Below, piece after piece: positions 18,230-27,522 of a stretch of DNA of 64,000 nt. This DNA comes from CAADGV01 sp040290295 (GTDB lineage Bacteria; Bacteroidota; Ignavibacteria; UBA10030; UBA6906), in contig PSMW01000014.1 in the NCBI GenBank assembly GCA_040290295.1, positions 1-64,000 of the forward strand. The letters run 5' to 3'. The position numbers and the translations under genes are program-made. How positions within the stretch are numbered: the first letter of the stretch is position 1; every line of letters begins with the position of its first letter. The notes beneath the pieces are model-generated. The model did not search any database, was not told where the DNA came from, and saw only the letters and a list, made by a program, of their open reading frames with translations.

Positions 18230-19408
18230 ATGAAGATTGCCTATCTTGATACCGTTGCCGGCATTGCAGGCGATATGACGATCGCAGCGTTCGCCAGTGC
18301 AGGGCTCTTGCTCGACGAATTGCAGAGCGAGCTGAGAAAGCTTCCGCTTGAAGGGTTCGAGCTGATCGGGAAGCATATCATGCGCAACGCCATCAACGCT
18401 GTGCACATCGATGTCGTCATCACGCATACGCCTCATTATCATCGTCATCTCAAAGATATTGATGAGATCATCGATCGCTCCGAACTTTCGCCGCGGGTGA
18501 AGGATGTCTCGAAGTCGATCTTTCGCGTCATCGGCGAGGCAGAGGCGAAGATCCACAATACGACGATCGAGAACATTCATTTCCACGAAGTGGGTGCGCT
18601 CGATTCGATCGTGGATATTGTAGGGACGGCAGTGTGTTTGGAAGCATTCGGCATCGAGCGCGTGTACACGTCGCCTGTGCGACTCGGCAGCGGCGGACTC
18701 GTTCAGACGCAGCATGGGACGATGCCGACGCCGACGCCCGCAACGCTGGAAATCCTAAAAGGCTATCCGACGGTTCTTACCGCTATTCCCGAGGAGCTTA
18801 CAACCCCAACGGGCGCGGCAATCGTCAAGGCGCTCTCGTCGGGTGTGTTGGATGATGAGGTGCTGCGTGTGGAGGCGATAGGGTACGGTGCAGGCACGAA
18901 GGAGATCGCGCAGGTCCCCAATCTGCTTCGTGTGGTAATCGGCGAGATGGATATTCCGCCTGAAGGTGAGCGCATCGTGACGGTAGAAACGAACATCGAC
19001 GACATGAATCCGCAAGTCTATCCTTATCTCATCGAAAAACTCCTTGCGGCAGGTGCCCACGATGCCTACCTCGTTCCGATCATCATGAAAAAGGGGAGAC
19101 CCGGCGTGTTGCTTTCGGTGATGGTTGCGAAGAGCAAGCTCGACGAAGTGGCGCATCTCATCTACATGCACACCTCCACGATCGGTCTGCGCATTCAGGA
19201 CATCGGACGGCGAAAATTCCCGCGACGCGAAGTGCATGTCAACACGCAGTTCGGGCCAGTCAGGGCGAAAGCGGTGCTGCGCAACGGTAGGGAAGTGCTT
19301 GCGCCCGAGTTCGAAGAATGCAAGCGGATAGCAGATGAACGAGGTCTATCCGTTCTCGACGTCCAGCAAGCGTTGCTTCGGGAATTGACTGCCGGGACAA
19401 CCAGTTGA
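18230..19408 (+). CDS. larC: Nickel insertion protein LarC for the nickel-pincer cofactor
   Basis: A 392-residue protein opening with AYLDTVAGIAGDMTIAAFASAG. It carries FHEVGALDSIVDIVG and PTPTPATLEILKGYP in the middle and ETNIDDMNPQVYPYLIEKLLAAGAHDAYL in the C-terminal half, all hallmarks of LarC (DUF111). LarC inserts nickel into the pyridinium dithiocarboxylate cofactor used by lactate racemase-type enzymes. In Lactobacillus it is split and joined by a programmed frameshift; here it is one uninterrupted frame. No larA, larB or larE is visible in the window. Confidence 0.9.
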   Translation: MKIAYLDTVAGIAGDMTIAAFASAGLLLDELQSELRKLPLEGFELIGKHIMRNAINAVHIDVVITHTPHYHRHLKDIDEIIDRSELSPRVKDVSKSIFRVIGEAEAKIHNTTIENIHFHEVGALDSIVDIVGTAVCLEAFGIERVYTSPVRLGSGGLVQTQHGTMPTPTPATLEILKGYPTVLTAIPEELTTPTGAAIVKALSSGVLDDEVLRVEAIGYGAGTKEIAQVPNLLRVVIGEMDIPPEGERIVTVETNIDDMNPQVYPYLIEKLLAAGAHDAYLVPIIMKKGRPGVLLSVMVAKSKLDEVAHLIYMHTSTIGLRIQDIGRRKFPRREVHVNTQFGPVRAKAVLRNGREVLAPEFEECKRIADERGLSVLDVQQALLRELTAGTTS

Positions 19409-19526
19409 GTTGCCGATCGGGAGGCTTGCAGATGACGTCGAGAAGTGTTACTCTTTCAGGCACGCGTGCACGTATTCCTTTCTTGAGCGCCTGTAGCACG
19501 AACCATTCATCAACGGAGTCAGTATC

Positions 19527-22397
19527 ATGAAGCATTTTTATTTTTTCCTCTTGCTTGTCCTCATTTGCGTGCTGAGGAGTTCGGCGCAAATTGCGCAGGG
19601 CCCCGCTGCAGGCTCCATCAGCGGCGGTGCTGTTGCCAACACCGACAACTTCGAGGATTCTCCTGAGCCGGTGGGTCCGCTGCAGGTTCATGTTCATCCC
19701 GAAGTGCCGCTGAGTCCTCCACCGCCAAACATGCCGCCGCCGACAGGTCCTGAAGGATCCAATTACTTCGAAGACCTCTCTGTGCGAGCCGGCTCGCGCG
19801 TACTTGGTCCTCCGCCGATTACGATCGCGAGTTTCCAAGGCAACAACCAAACCAGTGGCTTTCCTCCCGACCCCATCATCGCCGTCGGTCCGAATCACGT
19901 TATGCATTTGGTGAACAGCTCGTTTCGCATCAGCGACAAGAACGGCAACACGCTCAAGACGATCAATGCAGGCGCATGGTTCAACAATGTGCTGCCCGGC
20001 TCTGGTCCCTTCGATCCCAAGGTGTTCTATGACTTCCACGCAAATCGTTGGGTGATGGTGTGGGATGAGCAAAACAGCACCACGCAGACAGCACACTTCC
20101 TCGTGTCTGTCTCCGATGACGACAACCCGCTTGGCATTTGGTTCAACTGGGCGCTCCCTTCGAATGTGTACGGCTCGTCGAATAGTGGAACATGGCAGGA
20201 CTACCAAGGCGCGGGATACGATGCGAACGCGTATTACATTACCGGAAGGCATTTCGGTTTTGTGAGCGGCTATTTCGGCAACGCCGTACGAGTGATGCCG
20301 AAACAACAATTCCTCGGTTCCACGCCCGGTCCAATCTCGTGGTACGACTTCTGGTCGTTACGTGATAATTTTGGGAACGATGTCGATGGCATTCGTCCGG
20401 CAATTGTTCTCTCCAGGCCTAATGAGTACTATCTTGCAGGTCCTCCTTCACTAATGGCTGGGACATACTTTGCGCTGTATCGTATCACCAACCCGCTCGG
20501 TACACCGTCAATCTCGTGCACGCATGTGCCTGTCACTGCGTGGTCGAATGCACCGAATGCAGGGCAACTTGGCGGCGGTCAGGCGATCGAAGCAGGAGGT
20601 TCGCGCGTGCGCCACGAACCGATCTACCGCGACAGTTCATTGTGGGCAGCTCACTCCATCAACAACCAAGGATATTCTGCGATCCGCTACGTGAGAATCT
20701 ACACGCCCACGAACACGGCGATCGAGGACGCAGCAATGGGCGCGTTGGGATTCTGGCATTTCTATCCTGCTTTGGCAGTGGATAAGGATAACAACATCGG
20801 CATCACCTTCTCACGATCGGGCGATACGGAATATGCCGGCGCGTACTTTACGTGGCGCCTTGCCACTGATCTCCCCGGCACGTTCCGACCCACGGAACTG
20901 ATGCGCGCAGGCGCGGGGAACTACGTGGTGTTGGGAAGCGGACGCAACCGCTGGGGTGATTACATGGGCGCTGCGCTCGACCCTGTCGACAAGAACAACA
21001 TCTGGTTCTTGACCGAGTATGCTGCAGCGACGAACCAGTTTGCGGTGTGGGTCCATGCAACGCGCTTTGTGCCGTTCAGCGGCGCTCGAGTGGCGTCGAA
21101 TGTTTCATCGAAAGATTTCGGGCGAATTGAAGCAGGCTTTTGCAGCGATACGTTGGAAATCAACATCAACAACATCGGGGCGGACAATCTCATCATCTCC
21201 AACATCACCAAGAGCGCTGCTGAGTACACGCTGCTGAATCTCCCGTCGTTTCCCGTGACGCTCACGTCATTCGATTCCGTCAAGATCAAAGTGTACTTCC
21301 GCCCGACAACGCAGGGTATCGTCAACGACACCATCCGCGTTGCCAGCAACGACCCCCAAACGCCGACGTTGAAGATTCCCCTGACCGGAAAAGGCGTCGT
21401 GATCGGTCGAGCGACAGCGGGGGTGTTATATGGGACATCGGGTCCACCGGCAACAAGTTCGCTGTACACCATCAACACCGCAACGGGCACTGCAACATCC
21501 TTGGGCGCAACAGGCTTGGCGGATGTTCATGGGCTGGCGATTCATCCGACCACACGTGAGATCTACGGCGTTGTCACCAGCGGTCTCAACACACAACTGT
21601 ATCGCATCAGCAGCGCGTTTGGCGACGCTCTCCCGGTGCGAACGCTCCGTTTGGGGAACGCACGTGCCGTTGCCTTCGCCAATGACTCGACGCTCTACAT
21701 GGGCAACAACACCGGAAAACTGTATCGGGTTAGTGTGCAGACAGGCGACACGGTGTTCGTCGGCGCAGCGAGCGGTATCGTCTATGCCGGTTTCTCCATC
21801 AATCCGATGACGGGCGACCTTTGGGCATCGGTGCGCCCTCCCATCGTGAATCGTGATAAGATTTACAAGGTGAACACCTCGACAGGCGCGGTGACGGAAG
21901 TGGGAAGCACCGGCGGCGGGAACATCACGCCCGACATCGCCTTCGATGCCCGCGGCAGGCTCTACGGCATCAAAGGCACATCGACGCAGATCGATACACT
22001 GATCGTGATCGATACGACCAACGGCTTCGGCACACGGATCGGGTCGATGGGACTTGCCGGCATTCAGTCGCTTGCGATGCGTACCGATTCGGTCGGCTCG
22101 CTCGATGTACGGTTGACCGGCTCAGGCATTCCGGAGGTGTATGCCCTCCAACAAAACTATCCCAATCCTTTCAACCCGACAACGACGATCCCATTCAAAC
22201 TGCCGACGAAGGGAAAGACAACGTTGAAGGTCTTCGATCTTCTCGGCCGAGAAGTCGCAACGTTGGTCGACGGCGCATGGGAAGCGGGGAGTTATGCCGT
22301 GACGTTCGATGCCGCACACTTGGCAAGTGGTGTCTATCTGTATCGCCTCGAAAGCGGATCGTTCGTTGCAACGCGGAAGTTGCTCCTTCTCCGCTAA
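19527..22397 (+). CDS. Large secreted protein with T9SS C-terminal sorting domain
   Basis: A 956-residue exported protein with a signal peptide (to about residue 20) and a Pro-rich linker around residues 50-75. A large N-terminal domain of unknown fold follows (DPIIAVGPNHVMHLVNSSFRI, GTWQDYQGAGYDANAYYITG). Next come an Ig-like choice-of-anchor D region (DFGRIEAGFCSDTLEI to IPLTGKG) and a beta-propeller-like part with repeated TINTATGTATSLGATG-type units. A canonical type A sorting domain ends the protein (LQQNYPNPFNPTT, KVFDLLGREVATLVDG, ASGVYLYRLESG). It is presumably anchored at or released from the cell surface. Function unknown. Confidence 0.88.
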   Translation: MKHFYFFLLLVLICVLRSSAQIAQGPAAGSISGGAVANTDNFEDSPEPVGPLQVHVHPEVPLSPPPPNMPPPTGPEGSNYFEDLSVRAGSRVLGPPPITIASFQGNNQTSGFPPDPIIAVGPNHVMHLVNSSFRISDKNGNTLKTINAGAWFNNVLPGSGPFDPKVFYDFHANRWVMVWDEQNSTTQTAHFLVSVSDDDNPLGIWFNWALPSNVYGSSNSGTWQDYQGAGYDANAYYITGRHFGFVSGYFGNAVRVMPKQQFLGSTPGPISWYDFWSLRDNFGNDVDGIRPAIVLSRPNEYYLAGPPSLMAGTYFALYRITNPLGTPSISCTHVPVTAWSNAPNAGQLGGGQAIEAGGSRVRHEPIYRDSSLWAAHSINNQGYSAIRYVRIYTPTNTAIEDAAMGALGFWHFYPALAVDKDNNIGITFSRSGDTEYAGAYFTWRLATDLPGTFRPTELMRAGAGNYVVLGSGRNRWGDYMGAALDPVDKNNIWFLTEYAAATNQFAVWVHATRFVPFSGARVASNVSSKDFGRIEAGFCSDTLEININNIGADNLIISNITKSAAEYTLLNLPSFPVTLTSFDSVKIKVYFRPTTQGIVNDTIRVASNDPQTPTLKIPLTGKGVVIGRATAGVLYGTSGPPATSSLYTINTATGTATSLGATGLADVHGLAIHPTTREIYGVVTSGLNTQLYRISSAFGDALPVRTLRLGNARAVAFANDSTLYMGNNTGKLYRVSVQTGDTVFVGAASGIVYAGFSINPMTGDLWASVRPPIVNRDKIYKVNTSTGAVTEVGSTGGGNITPDIAFDARGRLYGIKGTSTQIDTLIVIDTTNGFGTRIGSMGLAGIQSLAMRTDSVGSLDVRLTGSGIPEVYALQQNYPNPFNPTTTIPFKLPTKGKTTLKVFDLLGREVATLVDGAWEAGSYAVTFDAAHLASGVYLYRLESGSFVATRKLLLLR

Positions 22398-22439
22398 CGC
22401 TCCTCGGGCCGTACGGCGGGAAGACACTCCAAGAAATGC

Positions 22440-22465
22440 AAAGGACGGGTACGCGCCCGCCCTTT
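22440..22465. terminator. Terminator between convergent genes
   Basis: AAAGGACGGG (22440-22449) pairs with CCCGCCCTTT (22456-22465), one mismatch, around a six-base loop. It is followed on the plus strand by a T-rich tail (atgtttt). It lies between the convergent stops at 22397 and 22485, as expected for an intrinsic terminator serving the T9SS protein gene. Confidence 0.7.
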
Positions 22466-22484
22466 ATGTTTTCGACGATGACGT

Positions 22485-23180
22485 CTATCGGTCATCGGGT
22501 CGTCCATCTCGATCATTATCCTTAAACACACGGCCAAACGACGCTTTGATTGCTGCGTCGATCGCTTGCGTATTGTTGGGGTTGGTGGGATCGAGCGTAA
22601 CGCCTCCGACCGTAAACCACGATGCGACATCGACCGTCAACGTGACGTTGACTACCTCATCCTGTGCGACGGCGAGAGGGGAAACAAACCGCACTTCCTG
22701 TAAAGCTTCCTCGCGAGACTTGTACACGAACGACTGGCCGTTGTAAGAACCGCGAACGATCGTCGAATAGCGAAGCTGTCCGCTTGGACCATCGCGAAAC
22801 TCAGGATCGGGAATTGGTTCGGTGTCCTCCGGTTTGTGCAGTCGAAACTTGACGCGGTCGTACACGACGGGCGGAACCCGAGCGAGTCCTCCAATGGTGT
22901 TGAGTGAGCCGTCGAGCGCAAGCATTACAGCAATGGGACCTACGGAGATGTCTCGCCCATCATTTGAAGGGAATTGATGGAGCTTGATGTTCTTGAGAAG
23001 AATTTTTGCCGAGGAGATCTCGAGAGCATTCAGCGATGGGCTGTTCGGAGAAGATGGCGCAGTTGTGATACTGAAGGTAACATTGCGTGCAGTACTTGCG
23101 GGCGACGATGTCTGCTCGGTGCGGCAACCCGCCGCGATCAGCGCAAAGAGCGCAACGAACACGATGCGATGTTGTTTCAT
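22485..23180 (-). CDS. Lipoprotein with DUF4382-like domain
   Basis: A 231-residue protein with a lipoprotein signal peptide (FALIAAGC, Cys about residue 18) followed by a Ser/Thr-rich tether. A beta-sandwich-like domain follows (ISSAKILLKNIKLHQF, PPVVYDRVKFRLHKPED) that resembles DUF4382. The C-terminus ends in DNDRDGRPDD, a calcium-loop-like acidic motif. The start at 23180 gives a clean signal peptide; the open frame continues 15 codons further. It is probably a periplasmic-facing or surface lipoprotein with an unknown role. Confidence 0.7.
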   Translation of the reverse strand: MKQHRIVFVALFALIAAGCRTEQTSSPASTARNVTFSITTAPSSPNSPSLNALEISSAKILLKNIKLHQFPSNDGRDISVGPIAVMLALDGSLNTIGGLARVPPVVYDRVKFRLHKPEDTEPIPDPEFRDGPSGQLRYSTIVRGSYNGQSFVYKSREEALQEVRFVSPLAVAQDEVVNVTLTVDVASWFTVGGVTLDPTNPNNTQAIDAAIKASFGRVFKDNDRDGRPDDR

Positions 23181-23461
23181 GGTGTATCCTTCATGATGGT
23201 TTGTATGATAAGCTCGTCGGGTCACGTGTGTGCGAGAACTGTGCCGAGTGTCTCTGGCGCAAACAGACGCACCAACGCTACAGGAAACGCCATCATCGTA
23301 GGAGCGTTGTGTCCACGATGCTACAATGCGTCACGACAAGAGTGTCGTTGTGTGAGGAGAGCAAGACACAGTCGCGCTGCGGTTTGATTTTCAAGAACAA
23401 ACAACCTACATTGCTTCGTGTGATGCACGTTGTGTAACGATCACGAAGAGAGGAATCCCCC

Positions 23462-24973
23462 ATGAATCGTCCTGCAACATTGGGCGAATTAAAACGCAGC
23501 GGTTACAAAGTCCAATCTGTGAAGGATGAGATGCGCGCCAATCTCATCCGCAAGCTCAAGAACAATGAGCGGCTCTTTCCAGGTATCATAGGCTATGACA
23601 AGACCGTCATTCCTGCCCTGATCAACGCACTCCTTGCCAAGCACGACTTGATCCTGCTGGGCTTGCGGGGCCAAGCCAAATCGCGGATCGTTCGATCGCT
23701 GCCGAGCCTTTTGGACGAGTACATTCCGATCGTGAAAGGAAGCGAAATCAACGACGATCCGTTTCGTCCCGTTAGCAAATATGCCGTTGATCTTGTCAGC
23801 GAAATGGGAGACGAGACGCCGATCGAGTGGCTGCACCGCGATCAGCGATACGGCGAGAAGCTTGCCACGCCCGACGTGACGATTGCCGATCTCATCGGCG
23901 ACATCGATCCGATCAAGGCGGCGGCAAAACGCCTCCACTACTCACATGAAGGAGCAATCCACTTCGGCATCATCCCGCGGTGTAACCGCGGCATCTTCGC
24001 CATCAACGAACTGCCCGATCTCCAACCGCGCATTCAGGTGGGACTGTTCAATATTCTCGAAGAGAAAGATATCCAGATACGCGGCTTCAATGTGCGGATA
24101 CCGATGGATATCATGTTGGTGTTCACCGCAAATCCGGAGGATTATACCAACCGCGGCAACATCATCACGCCGTTGAAGGATCGCATCGATTCACAAATTC
24201 TCACACACTATCCCCGTTCACTCGAAGAGGCCATCAGCATTACTGAGCAGGAGGCGCACATCCGACGAGATGGCAGGGAGGTACGCATTCCCTACTTCTT
24301 CAAAGAGATCGTCGAACAGATCGCGTTCGAGGCGCGCAAGAGCGAGTTCGTTGACCAGAAGTCGGGTGTGAGCGCGCGGCTGACCATCGCTGCGATGGAA
24401 AACCTCGTCAGCAATGCGGAACGTCGCGCCATCCTCTTGAATGAAGACGTGATTGTACCGCGCATCTGCGATTTGCCACACGTGCTGCCCGGCATGACGG
24501 GAAAAATCGAACTGGTGTTCGAAGGAGAGCAGGAAGGCTCGGTAAAAGTGAGCAAAGCCCTCGTCGGCAAAGCGGTACGCGAAATCTTCAAGCGGTACTT
24601 CCCCGATCCGCTGCGGCGGAGGCCAGGCAGACCTCAAGCGGGGGAAGGTGCGCGCCACCAAGCCGAGGACAGCGACTATGGCAGAATCACCCAGTGGTTC
24701 GAGGCAGGTAACAAGATCGAGATCTCGGACGATATGCCCACGGAAGCGTACTTCCGCGAGTTGGACAAAGTCAAAGGGTTGCGCGAACTGACCAAGAAGC
24801 ACATGCCCAATCTCGAAGAGCGGTTCGAACTCCCCTCCGTTATGGAGTTTGTGTTGGATGGGCTGCATCAGAATTCGAAGATCGCAAAAGACGAGGTCGA
24901 TCATCTCACCTCGTACAAAGACTTGGTCGGCAGTATTTTTTCGGGCCCGGGACGTGGATTCGAGGAGGATTGA
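23462..24973 (+). CDS. MoxR/Mg-chelatase-like AAA+ ATPase
   Basis: A 503-residue AAA+ protein. The P-loop is GLRGQAKS (the Ala before Lys is usual for MoxR types). A Walker B-like IFAINELPDL follows, then the sensor-1 region MDIMLVFTANPEDYTNRGNIITPLKDRI, which is very close to magnesium chelatase I subunits. The C-terminal part has a helical lid and an acidic tail. With the VWA protein 36 bases downstream it forms an ATPase plus MIDAS pair, which in characterised cases inserts metals or remodels protein complexes. No chlorophyll or cobalamin genes are nearby, so the client is unknown. Confidence 0.85.
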   Translation: MNRPATLGELKRSGYKVQSVKDEMRANLIRKLKNNERLFPGIIGYDKTVIPALINALLAKHDLILLGLRGQAKSRIVRSLPSLLDEYIPIVKGSEINDDPFRPVSKYAVDLVSEMGDETPIEWLHRDQRYGEKLATPDVTIADLIGDIDPIKAAAKRLHYSHEGAIHFGIIPRCNRGIFAINELPDLQPRIQVGLFNILEEKDIQIRGFNVRIPMDIMLVFTANPEDYTNRGNIITPLKDRIDSQILTHYPRSLEEAISITEQEAHIRRDGREVRIPYFFKEIVEQIAFEARKSEFVDQKSGVSARLTIAAMENLVSNAERRAILLNEDVIVPRICDLPHVLPGMTGKIELVFEGEQEGSVKVSKALVGKAVREIFKRYFPDPLRRRPGRPQAGEGARHQAEDSDYGRITQWFEAGNKIEISDDMPTEAYFRELDKVKGLRELTKKHMPNLEERFELPSVMEFVLDGLHQNSKIAKDEVDHLTSYKDLVGSIFSGPGRGFEED

Positions 24974-25009
24974 CCGGACGTGCACACTCTTGCTTGAGGC
25001 GTGAAGGCG

Positions 25010-26110
25010 ATGCGTTTTCGTTATTCGAAATGGACCCCCCAATCGCAAACCGATGAGCAGCGGTTGCAACAGATGCTCTCGCTCTTCAGCTACCTCGTCG
25101 TTCAGACAAGCGGTGATGTGCAGGAAGCGTTGGAGTGGCTGCGGCAACTCGCCGAGGAGTACGGGTTGTTCGACGAGAACATGACGATGGACGATCTCAT
25201 CCAGAAACTGCGCGAGATGGGTATCATCGAAGAGGTCAACCACGTCCCGACCCTGACAACCAAAGGCATCCAACGTATCCGACAGGATGCCTTGCGCGAG
25301 ATCTTCACATCGCTGAAGAAAGCGCCCACGGGCGCACACGAAACGCCGTACACCGGCAGTGGTGTGGATCGCCTGAGCGAGACAAGAAAATTTACCTTCG
25401 GCGATCAACCTACCAACATCGACTTGACGTCAACGCTCTCGAATGCATTCCGCCGAGACGGTATCGAGGACTTCACCTTGAAGGAGGAAGACCTCGAGGT
25501 GTACGAAACCGAGCACCAGACATCGTGCGCTACGGTGCTGATGCTGGACATCAGCCACAGCATGATTTTGTATGGCGAAGACCGTATCACCCCGGCGAAA
25601 CAAGTTGCGCTTGCTCTCGCTGAACTGATCATGACGCGCTTCCCGAAGGACTACCTTGCCCTCGTGACCTTCGGCGACGATGCCCGACTGGTGAGCATCA
25701 ACGAGTTACCGTTCCTCAACGTCGGTCCGTACCATACCAATACCCGCGCCGGCTTACAGCTTGCCCGACAGTTGCTGCGCAAGTGCTGCAACGCGAACAA
25801 ACAAATCTTCATGGTCACCGACGGCAAACCGTCCGCCATCTTCACCGAGAGCGGCAAACTGTACAAGAACTCGTTCGGTCTCGATCCTCGCATCGTGAAC
25901 AAAACGTTGGACGAAGCTGTCGCCTGCCGCCGTGAGAAGATTCCCATTACCACGTTCATGGTTGCTCGTGATCCGTACCTCATCAACTTTGTCGAAGAAC
26001 TGACCAAAGCGAACCAAGGCAGAGCGTATTACTCTTCGCTGAACAGATTGGGCGAGTACGTGTTCGTTGACTACATCCGCAATCGAAAAAAGAAGTTCAC
26101 TTCACGATGA
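25010..26110 (+). CDS. VWA-domain protein paired with the MoxR-like ATPase
   Basis: A protein of about 366 residues. An N-terminal helical region comes first. A von Willebrand factor A domain begins at ATVLMLDISHSMIL, where DISHS is the MIDAS DxSxS motif; the later Thr/Asp positions are in TNTRAGLQLA and MVTDGKPSA. It binds a divalent metal and probably docks onto the upstream AAA+ ring or its client. ATG 25010 fits the tgagg at 24995; an in-frame GTG lies nine bases earlier. Confidence 0.85.
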   Translation: MRFRYSKWTPQSQTDEQRLQQMLSLFSYLVVQTSGDVQEALEWLRQLAEEYGLFDENMTMDDLIQKLREMGIIEEVNHVPTLTTKGIQRIRQDALREIFTSLKKAPTGAHETPYTGSGVDRLSETRKFTFGDQPTNIDLTSTLSNAFRRDGIEDFTLKEEDLEVYETEHQTSCATVLMLDISHSMILYGEDRITPAKQVALALAELIMTRFPKDYLALVTFGDDARLVSINELPFLNVGPYHTNTRAGLQLARQLLRKCCNANKQIFMVTDGKPSAIFTESGKLYKNSFGLDPRIVNKTLDEAVACRREKIPITTFMVARDPYLINFVEELTKANQGRAYYSSLNRLGEYVFVDYIRNRKKKFTSR

Positions 26111-26137
26111 CGTAACGCCGAAGGTTGTTGAACCGAC

Positions 26138-26168
26138 AAAGCCGACCCGGTTGCGCCGAGTCGGCTTT
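26138..26168. terminator. Strong bidirectional terminator
   Basis: AAAGCCGAC (26138-26146) pairs exactly with GTCGGCTTT (26160-26168), extended by CGG/CCG after one mismatch. On the plus strand it is followed by tcgtgtttt. It lies between the convergent ends of the VWA gene (26110) and the oxidoreductase beta gene (26248) and can serve both. Confidence 0.8.
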
Positions 26169-26247
26169 CGTGTTTTGCGTGAAGGGCAACGCTCGAGCGT
26201 GACGTGGTGGATATGGTAATGCAGACTGCGCTTCGATTGGTCGCGGC

Positions 26248-27522
26248 TCAACGCGCGCCATGCGTGGGTGTTCGTATCTCGAGGCCGATCAGGTCCGCAT
26301 AATACGCCAACGCGGCTGCAGCGGCTTGTTTTGGTCCCGACCTTCTGAATGCTTGGCGGTGAATGATTCCTTTGCAGGGTGGAAGAGTCAAGCTCTCGTC
26401 GATAACGATATGCGTGGCATCGTTTGCACGCAGAAACGCCCCTTGCATCTCCAATTCATGCAAGCCATCCGCCGACACCACCAGAATGGCGTCCGGTACT
26501 TCGATGCCCGTGTACAGCAGAGGCTCTGGCGAGATGACGACTTCCGCAATGGAAAAACCAGAGCCTTGCGTCACCGGGTTGTCATTCTTCTGCGTGCAGT
26601 AGAGTCCCTGTGGGATCGCAGCCAGACAAAATTGATACGCGGCCGACTGGACTTTCTGGCCGGCACTTCCCGCTAAAACAATTCCAATCGAATGGTCGAG
26701 TGCGTGTGTGTCGGAAACAACCAGAGCGTCGTCGAAGCTGGCTGTCTCCTGAGATGCGCTGCGCGGGAACTTTCGGCGATAGGCTCGATCGAACGGCTCG
26801 CGATCGGAGCGCTGCACGATCTCACCAAGCTGCTGGCCGTGCTTGATGACAACCTCCTCCAACTGTTTTCCAGTCAGCGGATTGCGCGTGGTGGCATGTT
26901 CGGTGCACAATGCGGCGACCTCGACCAACGAAAAGCCGGGATGGGCGATCGCTTTCGTGAGCGTTTCGGTCAAGGCTTTGTCCGTTGCCGACACGCGTGC
27001 GATAAAGCCGGCATGGCTTGCCGCCAACACCTTGCAGATATCCAACCGAGCAACGATGTTGCCGGTAGGAGTGGTGGGCGTGACGACCTCGAGCGGTGAG
27101 AAGGCAGAGTTTTGACCTCCCGTCATGCCGAACAAAAAATTGTTGCACAAGATGACGGTGACATTGGCGTTGAGTAACGCGGCGTTAACCAGATGCAGAA
27201 GTCCGATCATCGCGCCGCCATCACCGATGAGCACGATCGTTTTGAGTGTGTTGGATGCCAGCACGGCATCGGCGAGCGCAATGCCTGTCGCGCATGCTGT
27301 CGAGCGCCCATGCGTGGTGTGGACGGAATGCGGTGCCGCAAAGAGTGCATCCGCCAACCCGATACATCCGATGTCGGTTACAAGACAGACGTCGGTGGGA
27401 GGAAGGTGCAAAGCGACGAGCGCTTCGTTCAGCTTGCGCAGCACATGACTGTGTTCACAGCCCCTACAGAACGGCATAATGCACTCGGGCGCAAGATACG
27501 TTGTCACCTCAGAGATTGGCAT
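26248..27522 (-). CDS. 2-oxoacid:acceptor oxidoreductase, fused beta (TPP) and gamma subunits
   Basis: A 424-residue protein. Residues 1-about 260 are the thiamine diphosphate subunit: FCRGCEHS near the N-terminus, then GDGGAMIGLLHL and the closing CNN of the TPP motif. Residues about 275-424 match the gamma domain (IGIVLAGSAGQKVQSAAY, PVTQGSGFSIAEVVISPEPL). This family uses ferredoxin to oxidise 2-oxoacids to acyl-CoA, or the reverse. The 2-oxoacid cannot be assigned. Gamma is fused here to the C-terminus of beta; in many KorA enzymes it is fused to alpha instead. The start overlaps the alpha gene by 14 bases. Confidence 0.85.
   Translation of the reverse strand: MPISEVTTYLAPECIMPFCRGCEHSHVLRKLNEALVALHLPPTDVCLVTDIGCIGLADALFAAPHSVHTTHGRSTACATGIALADAVLASNTLKTIVLIGDGGAMIGLLHLVNAALLNANVTVILCNNFLFGMTGGQNSAFSPLEVVTPTTPTGNIVARLDICKVLAASHAGFIARVSATDKALTETLTKAIAHPGFSLVEVAALCTEHATTRNPLTGKQLEEVVIKHGQQLGEIVQRSDREPFDRAYRRKFPRSASQETASFDDALVVSDTHALDHSIGIVLAGSAGQKVQSAAYQFCLAAIPQGLYCTQKNDNPVTQGSGFSIAEVVISPEPLLYTGIEVPDAILVVSADGLHELEMQGAFLRANDATHIVIDESLTLPPCKGIIHRQAFRRSGPKQAAAAALAYYADLIGLEIRTPTHGAR

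Noticed and set aside
19509..19526. Possible programmed frameshift at the LarC gene end
   Set aside because: LarC is complete in one frame with both halves present; no shift is needed.
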